64,000 bases of DNA from Rhodospirillaceae bacterium bin65 (GCA_002238725.1 MPMX01000008.1:43950-107949), one strand, 5' to 3'; positions 1-8,676 are shown, counted from the stretch's first letter. Notes: generated from the sequence alone by a model not told the origin. Made by a program: numbers and translations.

Positions 1-1010
1 ATCCGCTCCAGATCGGCCACCGACGCGACGAGTTTCTGCGCGACCCGGCCCTTCTCGCAGCGTTCCTTCAGCAGCACCTTGAGAAATTCGACGACCGGCG
101 CGGCGCCGGCCGGCAGCTCTTCCCGGATCGCGGCAGCTTGCGGTTCGGGCGCCGGCCCGTTCAGGCCGCGCTCGACCGCCTTGAGGATGGCCTGCCCGGC
201 CGGACCCTCCGCCAGTCCCTTGGAGACGCCGCGCGTGCGGCCGAGTGCAGCGATGTTCCGGGGCGCGTTCGCGGCGATGTCGATCAGGGTTTCATCCCGG
301 AATACCCGGTTCCGCGGGATGTTCTTCTGCTGCGCAAAGCTTTCGCGCCACGCCGCCACCTGTTTCAGGACTCCGAGATATCGGGGCTTCAGCGAGCGCG
401 ACTTGACTCGCTTCCAGGCGTCTTCCGGCGTTGTGACGTAGGCAGTGGCGTCCTCGAGCGCCGCCATATCCGCGGCGATCCAGTCTTCGCGCCTTGCCGA
501 GCAGATGCGCTCCCGCAGTTGCCGGTAGGCCGTACGCAGATGGGTCACGTCGGAAAGCGCATAGGAGAGCAGCTTGCCGGTCAGCGGCCGGGCCGCCCAG
601 TCGGCGAAGCGCGCGCCCTTGTCGATCTGCGCCTTGGCCAGCTTGCGCACCAGTTGTTCGTATCCGACCTGGTCGCCGAAGCCGCACACCATGGCGGCGA
701 TCTGCGTGTCGTAGATAGGGGCAGGGGTTCGGCCCGTGAGGTTCACGAAAATCTCGATATCCTGCCGGGCGGCGTGGAACACTTTCACGACATCGGGATT
801 CTGCATCAGATTCCAGACCGGCGTAAGGTCCATGCCCGGGGCGAGCGGATCGATGGCGGCGGCCTCGTCCTCTCCGGCAAGCTGGATCAAGCACAATACC
901 GGCCAGTAGGTTTTTTCGCGGATGAATTCGGTATCGACAGTGACGAACTCTTCGGCTGCCAGACGGGCGCACAGCGCGGCGACCTGTGCCGGATCGGTAA
1001 GGAGGGTCAT
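1..1010 (-). CDS. rnd: Ribonuclease D, 3' end cut by window edge
   Basis: A 3'-5' exoribonuclease that trims tRNA and other structured RNA 3' ends. Translation of the minus strand from ATG at 1010 begins MTLLTDPAQVAALCARLAAE and gives the DEDD exonuclease signature VDTEFIREKTYWP near residue 27, then FHAARQDIEIF and an HRDC-like C-terminal region with YLGVLKQVAAWRE. The reading frame is open to base 1, so the C-terminus is missing. The start overlaps that of the divergent hydrolase gene by 2 bases, so the two start sites share one tight intergenic point. Confidence 0.93.
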   Translation of the reverse strand, partial: MTLLTDPAQVAALCARLAAEEFVTVDTEFIREKTYWPVLCLIQLAGEDEAAAIDPLAPGMDLTPVWNLMQNPDVVKVFHAARQDIEIFVNLTGRTPAPIYDTQIAAMVCGFGDQVGYEQLVRKLAKAQIDKGARFADWAARPLTGKLLSYALSDVTHLRTAYRQLRERICSARREDWIAADMAALEDATAYVTTPEDAWKRVKSRSLKPRYLGVLKQVAAWRESFAQQKNIPRNRVFRDETLIDIAANAPRNIAALGRTRGVSKGLAEGPAGQAILKAVERGLNGPAPEPQAAAIREELPAGAAPVVEFLKVLLKERCEKGRVAQKLVASVADLER

Positions 1011-2103
1011 GACGGCGGTATACCGGAAGGTGCGCCACAGCGGAACGGCGCGCTTTGGCCTGCTGATCGCCGGCCTCGCTGTCGGCGCTGCGCAAGGAAG
1101 CAGCGCGCAGGCAAACGACTGGTCGCACCTGACTCGGCCGTGGCCCGGCGGATCGGGCATCGAAAGTTTCGCGGGCCGGGATATCCGGTTTCCGACCGCC
1201 AGCCCGTTTGCGCCCACCGATACGGACAGCGCGGAAGGCGCGACCGGGGTCGGCACGCTCTACCTGCCGAAATCTACCGGCCCGGGCCGCCGGCCGGCGC
1301 GCAGCGTGCCGATCGTCATCCTGCTGCACGGTGCCAGCGGGGTGCGCTACGCGCGCGAGCATGTCTACGGCCGCCAGTTCGCGGCGATGGGGCTGGCCTC
1401 CGTTGCGGTCGACGTCTTCGCTGCCCGAAAGAGCGGTGGCGCCGGATTCGTGCGCCGGCTGATCGACGTTACAGAAACCATGATGATCGCCGATGCCTTC
1501 GCTGCGCTGCGCTGGGTCGTCCGCAAGCATCCCGTCGTCGACCCGCGCCGCGCCTTCGTCATGGGCTTTTCCTACGGCGGCATGGCGGCGGCCTACATGC
1601 TGGACCGCCGCATCACCGGGAAGCTCGGCCGCGGCCTCCGTTTCGCCGGGCACATCGCGTTCTACGGCCCGTGCATCGCGCGCTTCGCCAAACCGCGGAC
1701 GACCGGCGCGCCGCTCCTGATGATGTACGGCACCGCCGACGAACTGATCGATCCCGCGCGCTGCCTGGCCTATCTCGACGACATGAAACGCGGCGGCAGC
1801 GCCGGCCGGCTGATCGCGATTGAGGGCGCGCCGCACCAGTGGGACGGCGGCTGGCCGCAATTCCGCATCGGACGGCAGATGCACGGCTGCCGGCTGCGCG
1901 TCGAGCCGGACGGCGCGATCCGCGACCTCAACACCGGGCTGGTCATGGCCTCGCCGGTGCTGCGCATGACCATCCTCGGCCTGTGTGTCGGCGGCCCGCC
2001 CTATCTGATCGGCCGGGACGACCGGGCCCGGCGCATCTCCAACCGCGCCGTCGGCGGCTTCCTGCGCGCAATACTGACGGGCAAAGAGCCGTTCGGGGGA
2101 TAG
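1009..2103 (+). CDS. Secreted dienelactone hydrolase family protein
   Basis: Alpha/beta hydrolase of the dienelactone hydrolase group, 364 aa from ATG 1009. I chose this start over the ATG at 922 because the latter would lie inside rnd and because residues 1-35 then form a signal peptide (basic start, hydrophobic FGLLIAGLAVGAA, Ala-rich cleavage region), so export is expected. The nucleophile elbow is GFSYGG near residue 185, the oxyanion region is ILLHGASG near residue 105, an acid is likely in MYGTADELID and the His in EGAPHQWDGG. The substrate is unknown. It stands alone, divergent from rnd. Confidence 0.85.
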   Translation: MTAVYRKVRHSGTARFGLLIAGLAVGAAQGSSAQANDWSHLTRPWPGGSGIESFAGRDIRFPTASPFAPTDTDSAEGATGVGTLYLPKSTGPGRRPARSVPIVILLHGASGVRYAREHVYGRQFAAMGLASVAVDVFAARKSGGAGFVRRLIDVTETMMIADAFAALRWVVRKHPVVDPRRAFVMGFSYGGMAAAYMLDRRITGKLGRGLRFAGHIAFYGPCIARFAKPRTTGAPLLMMYGTADELIDPARCLAYLDDMKRGGSAGRLIAIEGAPHQWDGGWPQFRIGRQMHGCRLRVEPDGAIRDLNTGLVMASPVLRMTILGLCVGGPPYLIGRDDRARRISNRAVGGFLRAILTGKEPFGG

Positions 2104-2190
2104 AAGCGGCTTCACCGCTGTCGCCGCGGCCTGCGGCCGGGACACCCATTCGCCGGCGTCCTCTCCGGTCGGCGGGCAGGCAGTCGCGCG

Positions 2191-2217
2191 TGTCATGAAA
2201 TGTCATGAAGTGTCATG
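2191..2217. repeat. 10-bp tandem repeat, 2.7 copies
   Basis: Unit TGTCATGAAA repeated (second copy TGTCATGAAG, third partial), about 90 bp after the hydrolase stop codon. The same unit in the same copy number lies at 63568-63593, so this is a dispersed family rather than local slippage. Confidence 0.8.
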
Positions 2218-2263
2218 TTCCGTCGCGACGGGCTCCCGTTTCGCGCCGCCGTATCCTGACGCT

Positions 2264-2292
2264 TTGACTGGACAGACCGTTCTGTACAACGT
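2264..2292 (+). promoter_or_regulatory. Candidate TetR-type operator and promoter
   Basis: TTGACT at 2264-2269 is followed by the dyad ACAGA-CCGT-TCTGT (2272-2285), the form many TetR-family operators take. The -10 (ACAACG or CAACGT) is weak. No intact gene follows on the plus strand, so this may be the remains of a lost regulator gene. Confidence 0.3.
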
Positions 2293-2721
2293 GTTTCTCT
2301 TGGCGTGACTACGGCCAAGGGCCGAAGGAACACCATACATTGCGGTATTCGACCGGGAGGGTCACAAGATATTGCGGTTCGCCAACCGGGGTTTGTGCGC
2401 ACTTTTTTGTATACAGGGTATATTTTCACATCGTATTTTCCATGCTGGTTTCTCCATTCCAAACCGTCCCCCAAGGATCGGGCCGGCCCGGACCGCGGCA
2501 GACCGCCGTTCGTCCGTTCGCCCAAGACGTGATGATGTTCATATAATGTTCTCATGCACGGCGTCAAGCTTTTTTGGCGGCGGCTCCGTTCGCGGCGGCC
2601 ATTGCGATATGAGCAGCTTCAGCGGCCGCTCGGCGCGGAACCGCACCGAGATCGGGGAGAAGCCGCGCGGGGTCCTCAGAAGTCTCCGTGACATCGAGAG
2701 TTGTAACCGACTCCTGCGCCT

Positions 2722-3531
2722 TTAAACGGGCGCGGGGGAGTCCGCCCACCCCTCCCACACCAGCGCCAGCACGCGCAGGGGCGAGCCACTGCCCTGCTTG
2801 ATCTTGAGCGGGGCTGTGAAGAGGACGCTGCCGGTCGGGGGCAGCAGGTCCAGGTTGGTCAGGCATTGCAGGCCATAGCGGCCGGCGCCGTGGATATAGT
2901 AGTGGCACGGGTAGGGCGGGCGCAGATGCATGGCCTGGCCGGCGTCGGTGCCGATGCACTCGCTGCCGAAGCCCATGACGTCGCGCTCCTCGACCAGGAA
3001 GCGCACGGCGTCGGTGTCCGGCCCCGGCGTATGCTGCCCTTCCTCGTCGAAATTCTGGTAGGATTCGGGATCCTGCCGCTTCGACCAGTCGGTCCGCATC
3101 AGCACCCATGATCGCGGCGGAATCCGGCCGTGCTCCTCCTCCCAGTTGCGCAGGAAATCGGCCGATAGCAGGAAATCGGCGTTTTGCTCGGCATGCTTCG
3201 CGCAATCCACGACGCAGGCCGGCGCAACCATGTTTTCGACCGGCACGGTATCCGTGCTGTTGTTGGGCAGGTTGCGGCCGGAGACCCAGTGGATCGGCGC
3301 GTCGAAATGGGTGCCGGTGTGCTCGCCGCAGGAGAAGTTGTTCCAGTAGGCGGCGAGGCCGCGGTCGTCGTAGCGCGACACCTCCTCGAGCCGGAACGGC
3401 CAGCACTGGCCCATCTCCGGCGGCAGTTCGATCTGCGGGAAATCGGGCGAGAGGGTCTGGGTCAGGTCGATCACGCGGATCTTCCGCTCGGATATGCCGC
3501 GGACCATGTCCAGCAGGGGGTTGGCGGTCAT
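2722..3531 (-). CDS. Cyclase family (kynurenine formamidase-like) hydrolase
   Basis: A 269-aa protein of the metal-dependent cyclase/KynB superfamily. The metal-binding signature HTGTHFDAPIHW is present near residue 72, preceded by VIDLTQTLSPDFP, typical of the family N-terminus. A further conserved stretch, GFGSECIGTDAG, lies near residue 188. The family hydrolyses N-formylkynurenine, isatin or cyclic amides; the substrate cannot be read from sequence. It follows the DUF35-SDR gene on the same strand after 139 bp that contain a perfect palindrome, so co-transcription is uncertain. Confidence 0.85.
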   Translation of the reverse strand: MTANPLLDMVRGISERKIRVIDLTQTLSPDFPQIELPPEMGQCWPFRLEEVSRYDDRGLAAYWNNFSCGEHTGTHFDAPIHWVSGRNLPNNSTDTVPVENMVAPACVVDCAKHAEQNADFLLSADFLRNWEEEHGRIPPRSWVLMRTDWSKRQDPESYQNFDEEGQHTPGPDTDAVRFLVEERDVMGFGSECIGTDAGQAMHLRPPYPCHYYIHGAGRYGLQCLTNLDLLPPTGSVLFTAPLKIKQGSGSPLRVLALVWEGWADSPAPV

Positions 3532-3581
3532 GCTGCTTCCCTCATCGTTTTCTGCATCCTTCGGGACGGCCGGGACCCGCA

Positions 3582-3610
3582 GTAGGGGAGGGTTTCAAAC
3601 CCTCCCCTAC
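3582..3610. repeat. Perfect 29-bp palindrome
   Basis: Arms GTAGGGGAGGGTTT and its exact reverse complement, separated by one base, lie between the DUF35-SDR and cyclase genes. No U-run follows on either strand, so it is a dispersed palindromic repeat or an RNA-stabilising hairpin more than a classic terminator. Confidence 0.8.
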
Positions 3611-3670
3611 AATGCCGGTCGGATGTCGTTAAGCCACGCCTCCGCATAGGCCTGAAGTCCGTCGGGACGG

Positions 3671-4936
3671 TTATTCGCCATGGGCAAGCTCGCGTTCCAG
3701 GACCTTGGGATCGGTGCGCCAGCGTTCGTACCAGTCCTTTGCGACATCGCCGGGATAGATGTCCTCGGCGCCGCCCTGCAACGCCCCGACGATGGAACGG
3801 GCGAGCGCCGCCGGCGTCACCTTGGGCGGGCGCAGTTCCTGGTTCCATTCGACGTCGAGCGGCCCCGGATAGAGGTTGATGACGCGCACGCCGGACCTGT
3901 GCATGCCGGCCCTCATCGCCTGCGCGAGCGAATGGGCCGCCGCCTTGGAGGCGGAAAAGGTGCTCTGGTCCGGCTTGTTGGCGAGGGCGAAGATCGACAG
4001 GATGTTGACCCAGGCCACCGCGTTGGTCTCGGTATCGGCGCCGCGCGCCATCATCACCGGCCCGAATTCCTGGGCCAGGCGCAGCAGGCCGAAATAGTTG
4101 ATCTCCATTTCCGCCCGGGCGTTCTCGGTGCCGTAGCGTCCGCCGACGCTGTAGGCCCGGTGCTGCTCGGCCGTGTTGACCAGGATATCGACCTTGGGGC
4201 CGATCTGGCCGGCGCAGCGCTTGACCGAATCCGGGTTGGTCACGTCCAGGTCGACCACCGTGACCTCGGGCAGCGCCCGGATTTCCTCGAAACCGGGGAT
4301 CTTCTTCCACGGCGCGGCCTCGCCGACCCAGACCAGGTCGGAGCCGGCCGCGATCATCGCCCTGACGACCGCCTGGCCGACCGGACCTTTGCCGTCTGTG
4401 ACGAAGACCTTGCGGAATTTCGGATCGCAGGTCAGTTCGCGCATCTGGGGATCGTCGCTCATATGGGGCGTATCCTTTTCCGGCAGGGCCAGCAGCACGG
4501 CCTGTCCTGCGCGGTCGAGCATGGCGCGGATGCGGACCCGGGCCGGCGGTTCGGCGCAATCGCCATGGACGTGGACGATCAGGCTCGGCGCGTCATGCGG
4601 CCCGTCGCCGTCCAGCTTCACGATGCCGAGCCGCCAGGGCAGGCGCTCGCGGAAATAGTTCTCCATGGCGTGGCGCAGGGTGGTGTGCGCCACCAGTTCG
4701 CCGGTTCCGCTCTGGAGCGTCCAGTCCAGCCGGTCGGAGAGGCATTCCCGGCAGGCCTCGCGCGGCGGATACTGGACGGCGCCGCAGTCCCGGCAGACCT
4801 GGAGCTCGAACGCGCCGCGCGCCGCGCCGGAGGTTAGGCCGAGCGATATCCGGCTGCGCGGCGCCGGGGGCAGCATCGGCGCCCTCGTGCGCAGGACCGG
4901 GTTCTTGCGCTTCGGTTTGGTCAGCGGCTTCGCCAC
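3671..4936 (-). CDS. DUF35 OB-fold protein fused to a degenerate SDR domain
   Basis: A 421-aa two-domain protein. Residues 40-150 are a DUF35/ChsH2-like Zn-ribbon and OB-fold, with cysteines in CRDCGA and CRECLS (about 48, 51, 62, 65). Residues 175-420 are a short-chain dehydrogenase fold. The SDR is degenerate: the dinucleotide motif reads TDGKGPVGQ, NNAG is replaced by NTAE, and the catalytic YxxxK reads FSASK, with Phe in place of Tyr. DUF35 domains act as partners of thiolase-like enzymes, and a thiolase-like gene lies 3 bp upstream on the same strand. I infer one complex; the SDR part may be structural or a CoA-ester binder rather than a redox enzyme. Confidence 0.85.
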   Translation of the reverse strand: MAKPLTKPKRKNPVLRTRAPMLPPAPRSRISLGLTSGAARGAFELQVCRDCGAVQYPPREACRECLSDRLDWTLQSGTGELVAHTTLRHAMENYFRERLPWRLGIVKLDGDGPHDAPSLIVHVHGDCAEPPARVRIRAMLDRAGQAVLLALPEKDTPHMSDDPQMRELTCDPKFRKVFVTDGKGPVGQAVVRAMIAAGSDLVWVGEAAPWKKIPGFEEIRALPEVTVVDLDVTNPDSVKRCAGQIGPKVDILVNTAEQHRAYSVGGRYGTENARAEMEINYFGLLRLAQEFGPVMMARGADTETNAVAWVNILSIFALANKPDQSTFSASKAAAHSLAQAMRAGMHRSGVRVINLYPGPLDVEWNQELRPPKVTPAALARSIVGALQGGAEDIYPGDVAKDWYERWRTDPKVLERELAHGE

Positions 4937-4939
4937 GGA

Positions 4940-6109
4940 TCAGTCTCCCGCCGCCAGGATCGCCGCCGCCGAGCAGACGCCGCGGTCGTAGCTGATCATG
5001 CCGTAGCCGCCGACCAGGCCGATCTTCGCGTCCGGCACCGGCGTGCCGAGCGCCTGCCCGGTGACCTGCCGGATCGCCTCGACCGTGCCGAGGAATCCGC
5101 CGCCGCCGCCCGCCTGGCCGACGGAAAGCTGGCCGCCGGAGGTGTTGATCGGAAAGCTGCCGTCCACCGTCAGGCTGTGGCCGCGCACGAAGTCCGGCGC
5201 CTCGCCCTTGGCGCAGAATCCCAGATCCTCGAACTGCAGCATGTTGATCACGGGATAGTCGTCGTAGGTCTCGAAGAAATCGATGTCGTCCGGGCTCACG
5301 CCGGCCATGCCGTACAGTTCGCCGCTGTCCATCGCCCAGCCGCCGCGATACTGCACGGGATCGTCGGTGTAGGCGTTGTGCCGCTCGATGGTGCCGAGAA
5401 TCCGCCCGAAGCTCAAGCCGAGGTCGCGCGCTTCCGCCTCGCGCATGACGAGGTAGGCCTCGGCGCCGGCGCAGGGCATGACGCAGTCGAACAGATGCAC
5501 CGGCTCGGCGATCGGCCGGGCGCTCATATACTGGTCCAGGGTGAGCGGTACTTTGAACAGGGCGTGGGGGTAGGCGAGGGCATTTTCGCGCTGGGCCACG
5601 CACATCTTGCCGAAATCCTCGCGCCGCGCGCCGTAGGTCCGCATGTAGTAGTCGGTCAGGAAGGCGAAGCTGGCGTTGGGCCCGCCGGTGCCGATCGGAT
5701 AGACCGCGTCCTTACCGAACTGGCTGAAATTCTCCAGCCCCTGGCGGAAACTGTCTATGTGGTTGGTGTCGCCGGCGACACAGGCGACGATGTCGGCGTC
5801 GCCGGCCTGGACCGCGCGCGCCGCCCGGCGCATCGCGACCACCCCGGTGACGCCGCCCATCGGGATATAGTCGAGCCAGCGCGGCGTCAGCCCGTGATGC
5901 TGGACGATGCCGACGGCGGTATCCGGCGCCAGCGACATGCTGGTTGCGCACACGCCGTCGAACCGGTCCTTGGTCAGTCCCGAATCGCGGACCAGCGCGG
6001 CCAGGGCGCGCCCGATCCACCAATGGGCGCCCCGGGTCGAGAAGCGGACATAGGGGATCGAGACCGGCGTCGTGACGACGATGCCGTCATACGGCGCGCG
6101 TCGGGTCAT
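4940..6109 (-). CDS. Thiolase-like protein lacking catalytic Cys and His
   Basis: A 389-aa thiolase-superfamily (SCP-x/Ltp2-like) protein. The start at 6109 is chosen because it overlaps the stop of the upstream small ORF (ATGA) and gives the family N-terminus. The usual CASG nucleophile position reads GVTG in IPMGGVTGVVAMRRAA, and the GHP histidine motif reads GQA in NTSGGQLSVGQAGGGGG. Classic Claisen condensation or thiolysis is therefore unlikely. Ltp2-type proteins that also lack the Cys work as retro-aldolases with a DUF35 partner, and such a partner is encoded immediately downstream. I infer an aldolase on a CoA ester of unknown nature. Confidence 0.85.
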   Translation of the reverse strand: MTRRAPYDGIVVTTPVSIPYVRFSTRGAHWWIGRALAALVRDSGLTKDRFDGVCATSMSLAPDTAVGIVQHHGLTPRWLDYIPMGGVTGVVAMRRAARAVQAGDADIVACVAGDTNHIDSFRQGLENFSQFGKDAVYPIGTGGPNASFAFLTDYYMRTYGARREDFGKMCVAQRENALAYPHALFKVPLTLDQYMSARPIAEPVHLFDCVMPCAGAEAYLVMREAEARDLGLSFGRILGTIERHNAYTDDPVQYRGGWAMDSGELYGMAGVSPDDIDFFETYDDYPVINMLQFEDLGFCAKGEAPDFVRGHSLTVDGSFPINTSGGQLSVGQAGGGGGFLGTVEAIRQVTGQALGTPVPDAKIGLVGGYGMISYDRGVCSAAAILAAGD

Positions 6110-6255
6110 GGCCGGGGCGTCTCGCCCGAACCGGACGTGACCGTATCGGTCGCTGCCGCACCGCCTGTTCGGGCTTCGGTCCCCGCCTCGGTCAGGGCCG
6201 GGATCATCAGCCACGCCAATGCCAGGATAGCCGCCGCCCACCAGGGGGCCGGCAT
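6106..6255 (-). CDS. Small single-pass membrane peptide
   Basis: A 49-aa ORF starting MPAPWWAAAILALAWLM, with one hydrophobic segment (residues 4-20) and a polar Thr/Gly/Ser tail. A TTG start at 6285 would add MDKRRPLYRR, giving a basic, cytoplasm-facing end. Its TGA overlaps the ATG of the thiolase-like gene (ATGA), and it begins just after the stop of the molybdenum hydroxylase gene, so it fits exactly into the operon. I recognise no family. It could be chance in GC-rich DNA, but the overlap and membrane pattern argue for a real gene. Confidence 0.5.
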   Translation of the reverse strand: MPAPWWAAAILALAWLMIPALTEAGTEARTGGAAATDTVTSGSGETPRP

Positions 6256-6288
6256 CCGTCTGTACAACGGCCGGCGCTTGTCCAAGGG

Positions 6289-8598
6289 TCAGGCCGCCCG
6301 GCGCGCGCCGTTCAGCACCCGGAAGACGGCGAGCGGCGTCGCCGGCATGTCGATATGGTCGATCCCGGTCGCCGGGCGCAGGGCATTGACCAGCGCGTTG
6401 ATGACGGCCGGCGGCGCACCGATCGCCCCGGCCTCGCCCGCACCCTTGATGCCGAGCGGGTTGGTCGTGCAGTGCACGTTGCGGGTGTCGAAGCTGAAGA
6501 ACGGGAAATAATCCGCCTTGGGCATGTTGTAGTCCATGAACGACCCGGTTTCGAGCTGGCCGCTCGCCGGATCGTACCAGGTGAATTCGTGCAGCGCCTG
6601 GCCGAGCCCCTGAACGATGCCGCCATGCACCTGGCCCTCGATCAGCAGCGGATTGATCGTGTCGCCGAAGTCGTCGACCACCGTATAACGCAGAATCTCG
6701 ATTTCGGCGGTCTCGGCATCGACCTCCAGTTCGACGATATGGGCGCCGTTGGGATAGGTGTCCGCTTCGGGCGTGCGTTCGAACGATTCGTCGAGCGGTT
6801 CGCCGTTCTCCTTCGCGTGGCCGGCGACATCGAACAGGGATACCTCCCGGTCGGTGCCGGCGACCCGGTAGGCGCCGTCGCCGTACTCGACGTCCCCGGG
6901 GGCGGCCTCCAGCATGTCGGCGGCGGTCTGCCGGCCCTTGTCAACGATGGCCGCAGCCAGCCCCAGCATTGCCGACCCGCCGACCGGGACGGAGCGCGAC
7001 CCGCCGGTCATGCCGGGCGGGGCGCGGTCCGAATCGCCCTGGAAAATGCGGATGCTCTCTGCGTCGATGCCGAGTTCGCCGGACAGGATCTGGCTGTAGG
7101 CGGTCTGGTGGCCCTGGCCGTTGTCCATCGTCCCGATGGCGACGGTGAGAATGCCGTCGTCGCCGAAAGTGCCGGCCGCGACTTCTGGCGGGCCGCCGCC
7201 GCAGCGCTCGATATAGGTGGCGAGGCCGATGCCGCGATACTTGCCGCGCTTTGCCGATTCGGCCCGGCGGGCCTCGAAGCCGGCCCAGTCGGCCTGGGCC
7301 ATCGTCTCGTCCATCAGCGCCTCGAACTCGCCGCTGTCGTACGTGTCGCCCAGGCAGGTGGCGTAGGGCATCTGCTCCGGCCGGATGAAGTTGATCCTGC
7401 GGATTTCGGCGGGCGACCGGCCCGTTTCCAGCGCTGCCATGTCGATGATCCGCTCGATGATATAGGCAGCTTCCGGCCGCCCGGCGCCGCGATAGGCGTC
7501 GACCGGCACCGTATTGGTCAGCACGCCCTTCACCGTCGTGTAGACGGCCGGGATGTCGTAGAGGCCGACCAGCATGTCCATGCCGAAACAGGCGACCAGC
7601 GGGGCGAATGTCGACAGATAGGCGCCTTCGTTGGCGAACGTGTCGGCGCGCAGGGCGAGGATTTTGCCGTTCCGGTCCAGGCCCAGCTTGCAGTAGGTGA
7701 TGTTGTCCCGCGCCTGGACGTCGGAGAGAAAGCCCTCGGACCGTTCGGAGGTCCATTTGACCGGCCGCTTGAGCCGGCGCGCCGCCCAGATTGCCAGCGC
7801 CTGTTCCGCGTGCGGAAAGACCTTCATGCCGAAACCGCCGCCGACATGGCCGGTGGTGACGCGCAGGTGCGACGGATCGATTCCGAAAACGGGCTGGGCA
7901 AGAATATCGCGGATCAGGCTCGGTCCCTGGGTCGAGGCTGCGAGCGTCGTGCGCCCGCTCGCGGCGTCGTGTACGGCGAGCGCGCTGCGCGGCTCCATCG
8001 GATTTGCGACCACCCGGTTGTTGACCAGCCGGAGTTCGCAGACATGGTCCGCCCGGGCCAGCGCCGCCTCGACGCCGGCCTCGTCGCCCTTGTGCCAGTC
8101 GTAGATCAGATTGTTGGGGATGTGGTCGTAGAGCAGCGGGGCGTCGTCCGCCGTCGAATGTTCCGTGTGGATGGTAACCGGCAGTTCCTCATACTCCACT
8201 GCAATCCGCTCGGCGGCGTCGCGCGCCTGGGCCGCCGTCTCGGCCACGACCAGCACCACGGGATGGCCGACATAGCGCACGCGGTCGTCGGCCAGAATGC
8301 CGTGCGGCGAGTCGTGGCGCGCCGAACCGTCCCGGTTCTCGATGGGAATCATGCAGGGCATGTCGCCGAGGCCGTCGGCGGCCATATCCGCGCCGGTCAG
8401 GATGCCGACCACACCCGGCAATCCCAGGGCATCGGCAATGTCTATCCCGAGAATGCGGGCGTGGGCGTGCGGGGAGCGCAGGACATGGGCCCAGACCTGG
8501 CCGGCGACGGAAGAATCGTCGGTATAGGCGCCTGCACCGGTCACAAGCACCCGATCCTCGACACGGGCCGCAGCCTGGCCAACTCCGAATTTGGTCAT
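6289..8598 (-). CDS. Xanthine dehydrogenase/CoxL-family Mo-binding subunit
   Basis: Large molybdopterin subunit of the molybdenum hydroxylase family, 769 aa from ATG 8598 (MTKFGVGQAAARVEDRVLV). The active-site loop reads AYRGAGR, the form II type, not the AYRCSFR of true CO dehydrogenase. The Mo-cofactor region GHVGGGFGMK and the catalytic Glu in GAGEAGAIG near the C-terminus are present. Such subunits hydroxylate heterocycles, aldehydes or CoA-linked substrates. Neither the FAD subunit nor the 2Fe-2S subunit is encoded beside it, which is unusual. It heads the minus-strand unit with the small peptide, thiolase-like and DUF35-SDR genes. Confidence 0.9.
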   Translation of the reverse strand: MTKFGVGQAAARVEDRVLVTGAGAYTDDSSVAGQVWAHVLRSPHAHARILGIDIADALGLPGVVGILTGADMAADGLGDMPCMIPIENRDGSARHDSPHGILADDRVRYVGHPVVLVVAETAAQARDAAERIAVEYEELPVTIHTEHSTADDAPLLYDHIPNNLIYDWHKGDEAGVEAALARADHVCELRLVNNRVVANPMEPRSALAVHDAASGRTTLAASTQGPSLIRDILAQPVFGIDPSHLRVTTGHVGGGFGMKVFPHAEQALAIWAARRLKRPVKWTSERSEGFLSDVQARDNITYCKLGLDRNGKILALRADTFANEGAYLSTFAPLVACFGMDMLVGLYDIPAVYTTVKGVLTNTVPVDAYRGAGRPEAAYIIERIIDMAALETGRSPAEIRRINFIRPEQMPYATCLGDTYDSGEFEALMDETMAQADWAGFEARRAESAKRGKYRGIGLATYIERCGGGPPEVAAGTFGDDGILTVAIGTMDNGQGHQTAYSQILSGELGIDAESIRIFQGDSDRAPPGMTGGSRSVPVGGSAMLGLAAAIVDKGRQTAADMLEAAPGDVEYGDGAYRVAGTDREVSLFDVAGHAKENGEPLDESFERTPEADTYPNGAHIVELEVDAETAEIEILRYTVVDDFGDTINPLLIEGQVHGGIVQGLGQALHEFTWYDPASGQLETGSFMDYNMPKADYFPFFSFDTRNVHCTTNPLGIKGAGEAGAIGAPPAVINALVNALRPATGIDHIDMPATPLAVFRVLNGARRAA

Positions 8599-8676
8599 CG
8601 TAATTCCTGCCTGTTGGATTGCCTGCACGCCGATAACTCTCCGGTGCGGAAACGGTAATGCCGCGCCCGGCACGGT

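Larger units (their letters stand above)
2104..2721. other. 618-bp region between convergent genes
   Basis: No convincing gene. It holds a 10-bp tandem repeat (2191-2217), a TetR-type operator-like dyad behind a TTGACT box (2264-2292) and an unusually AT-rich stretch (about 2395-2460). One plus frame near 2313-2390 looks protein-like (VFDREGHKILRFANRG) but has no start and decays, so a degraded gene is possible. I see no clear terminator for either neighbour. Confidence 0.5.

Noticed and set aside
292..2196. Long minus frame (634 codons) over rnd and the hydrolase
   Set aside because: It is the antisense of the secreted hydrolase joined to a wrong frame of rnd; motifs of both real proteins lie in other frames.
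2193..2567. 124-codon minus frame between the hydrolase and cyclase
   Set aside because: No ribosome site, no family pattern, and it runs through the tandem repeat and operator-like dyad.
6355..8658. Plus-strand frame of 767 codons
   Set aside because: Exact antisense of the molybdenum hydroxylase gene, whose motifs and length fit its family.
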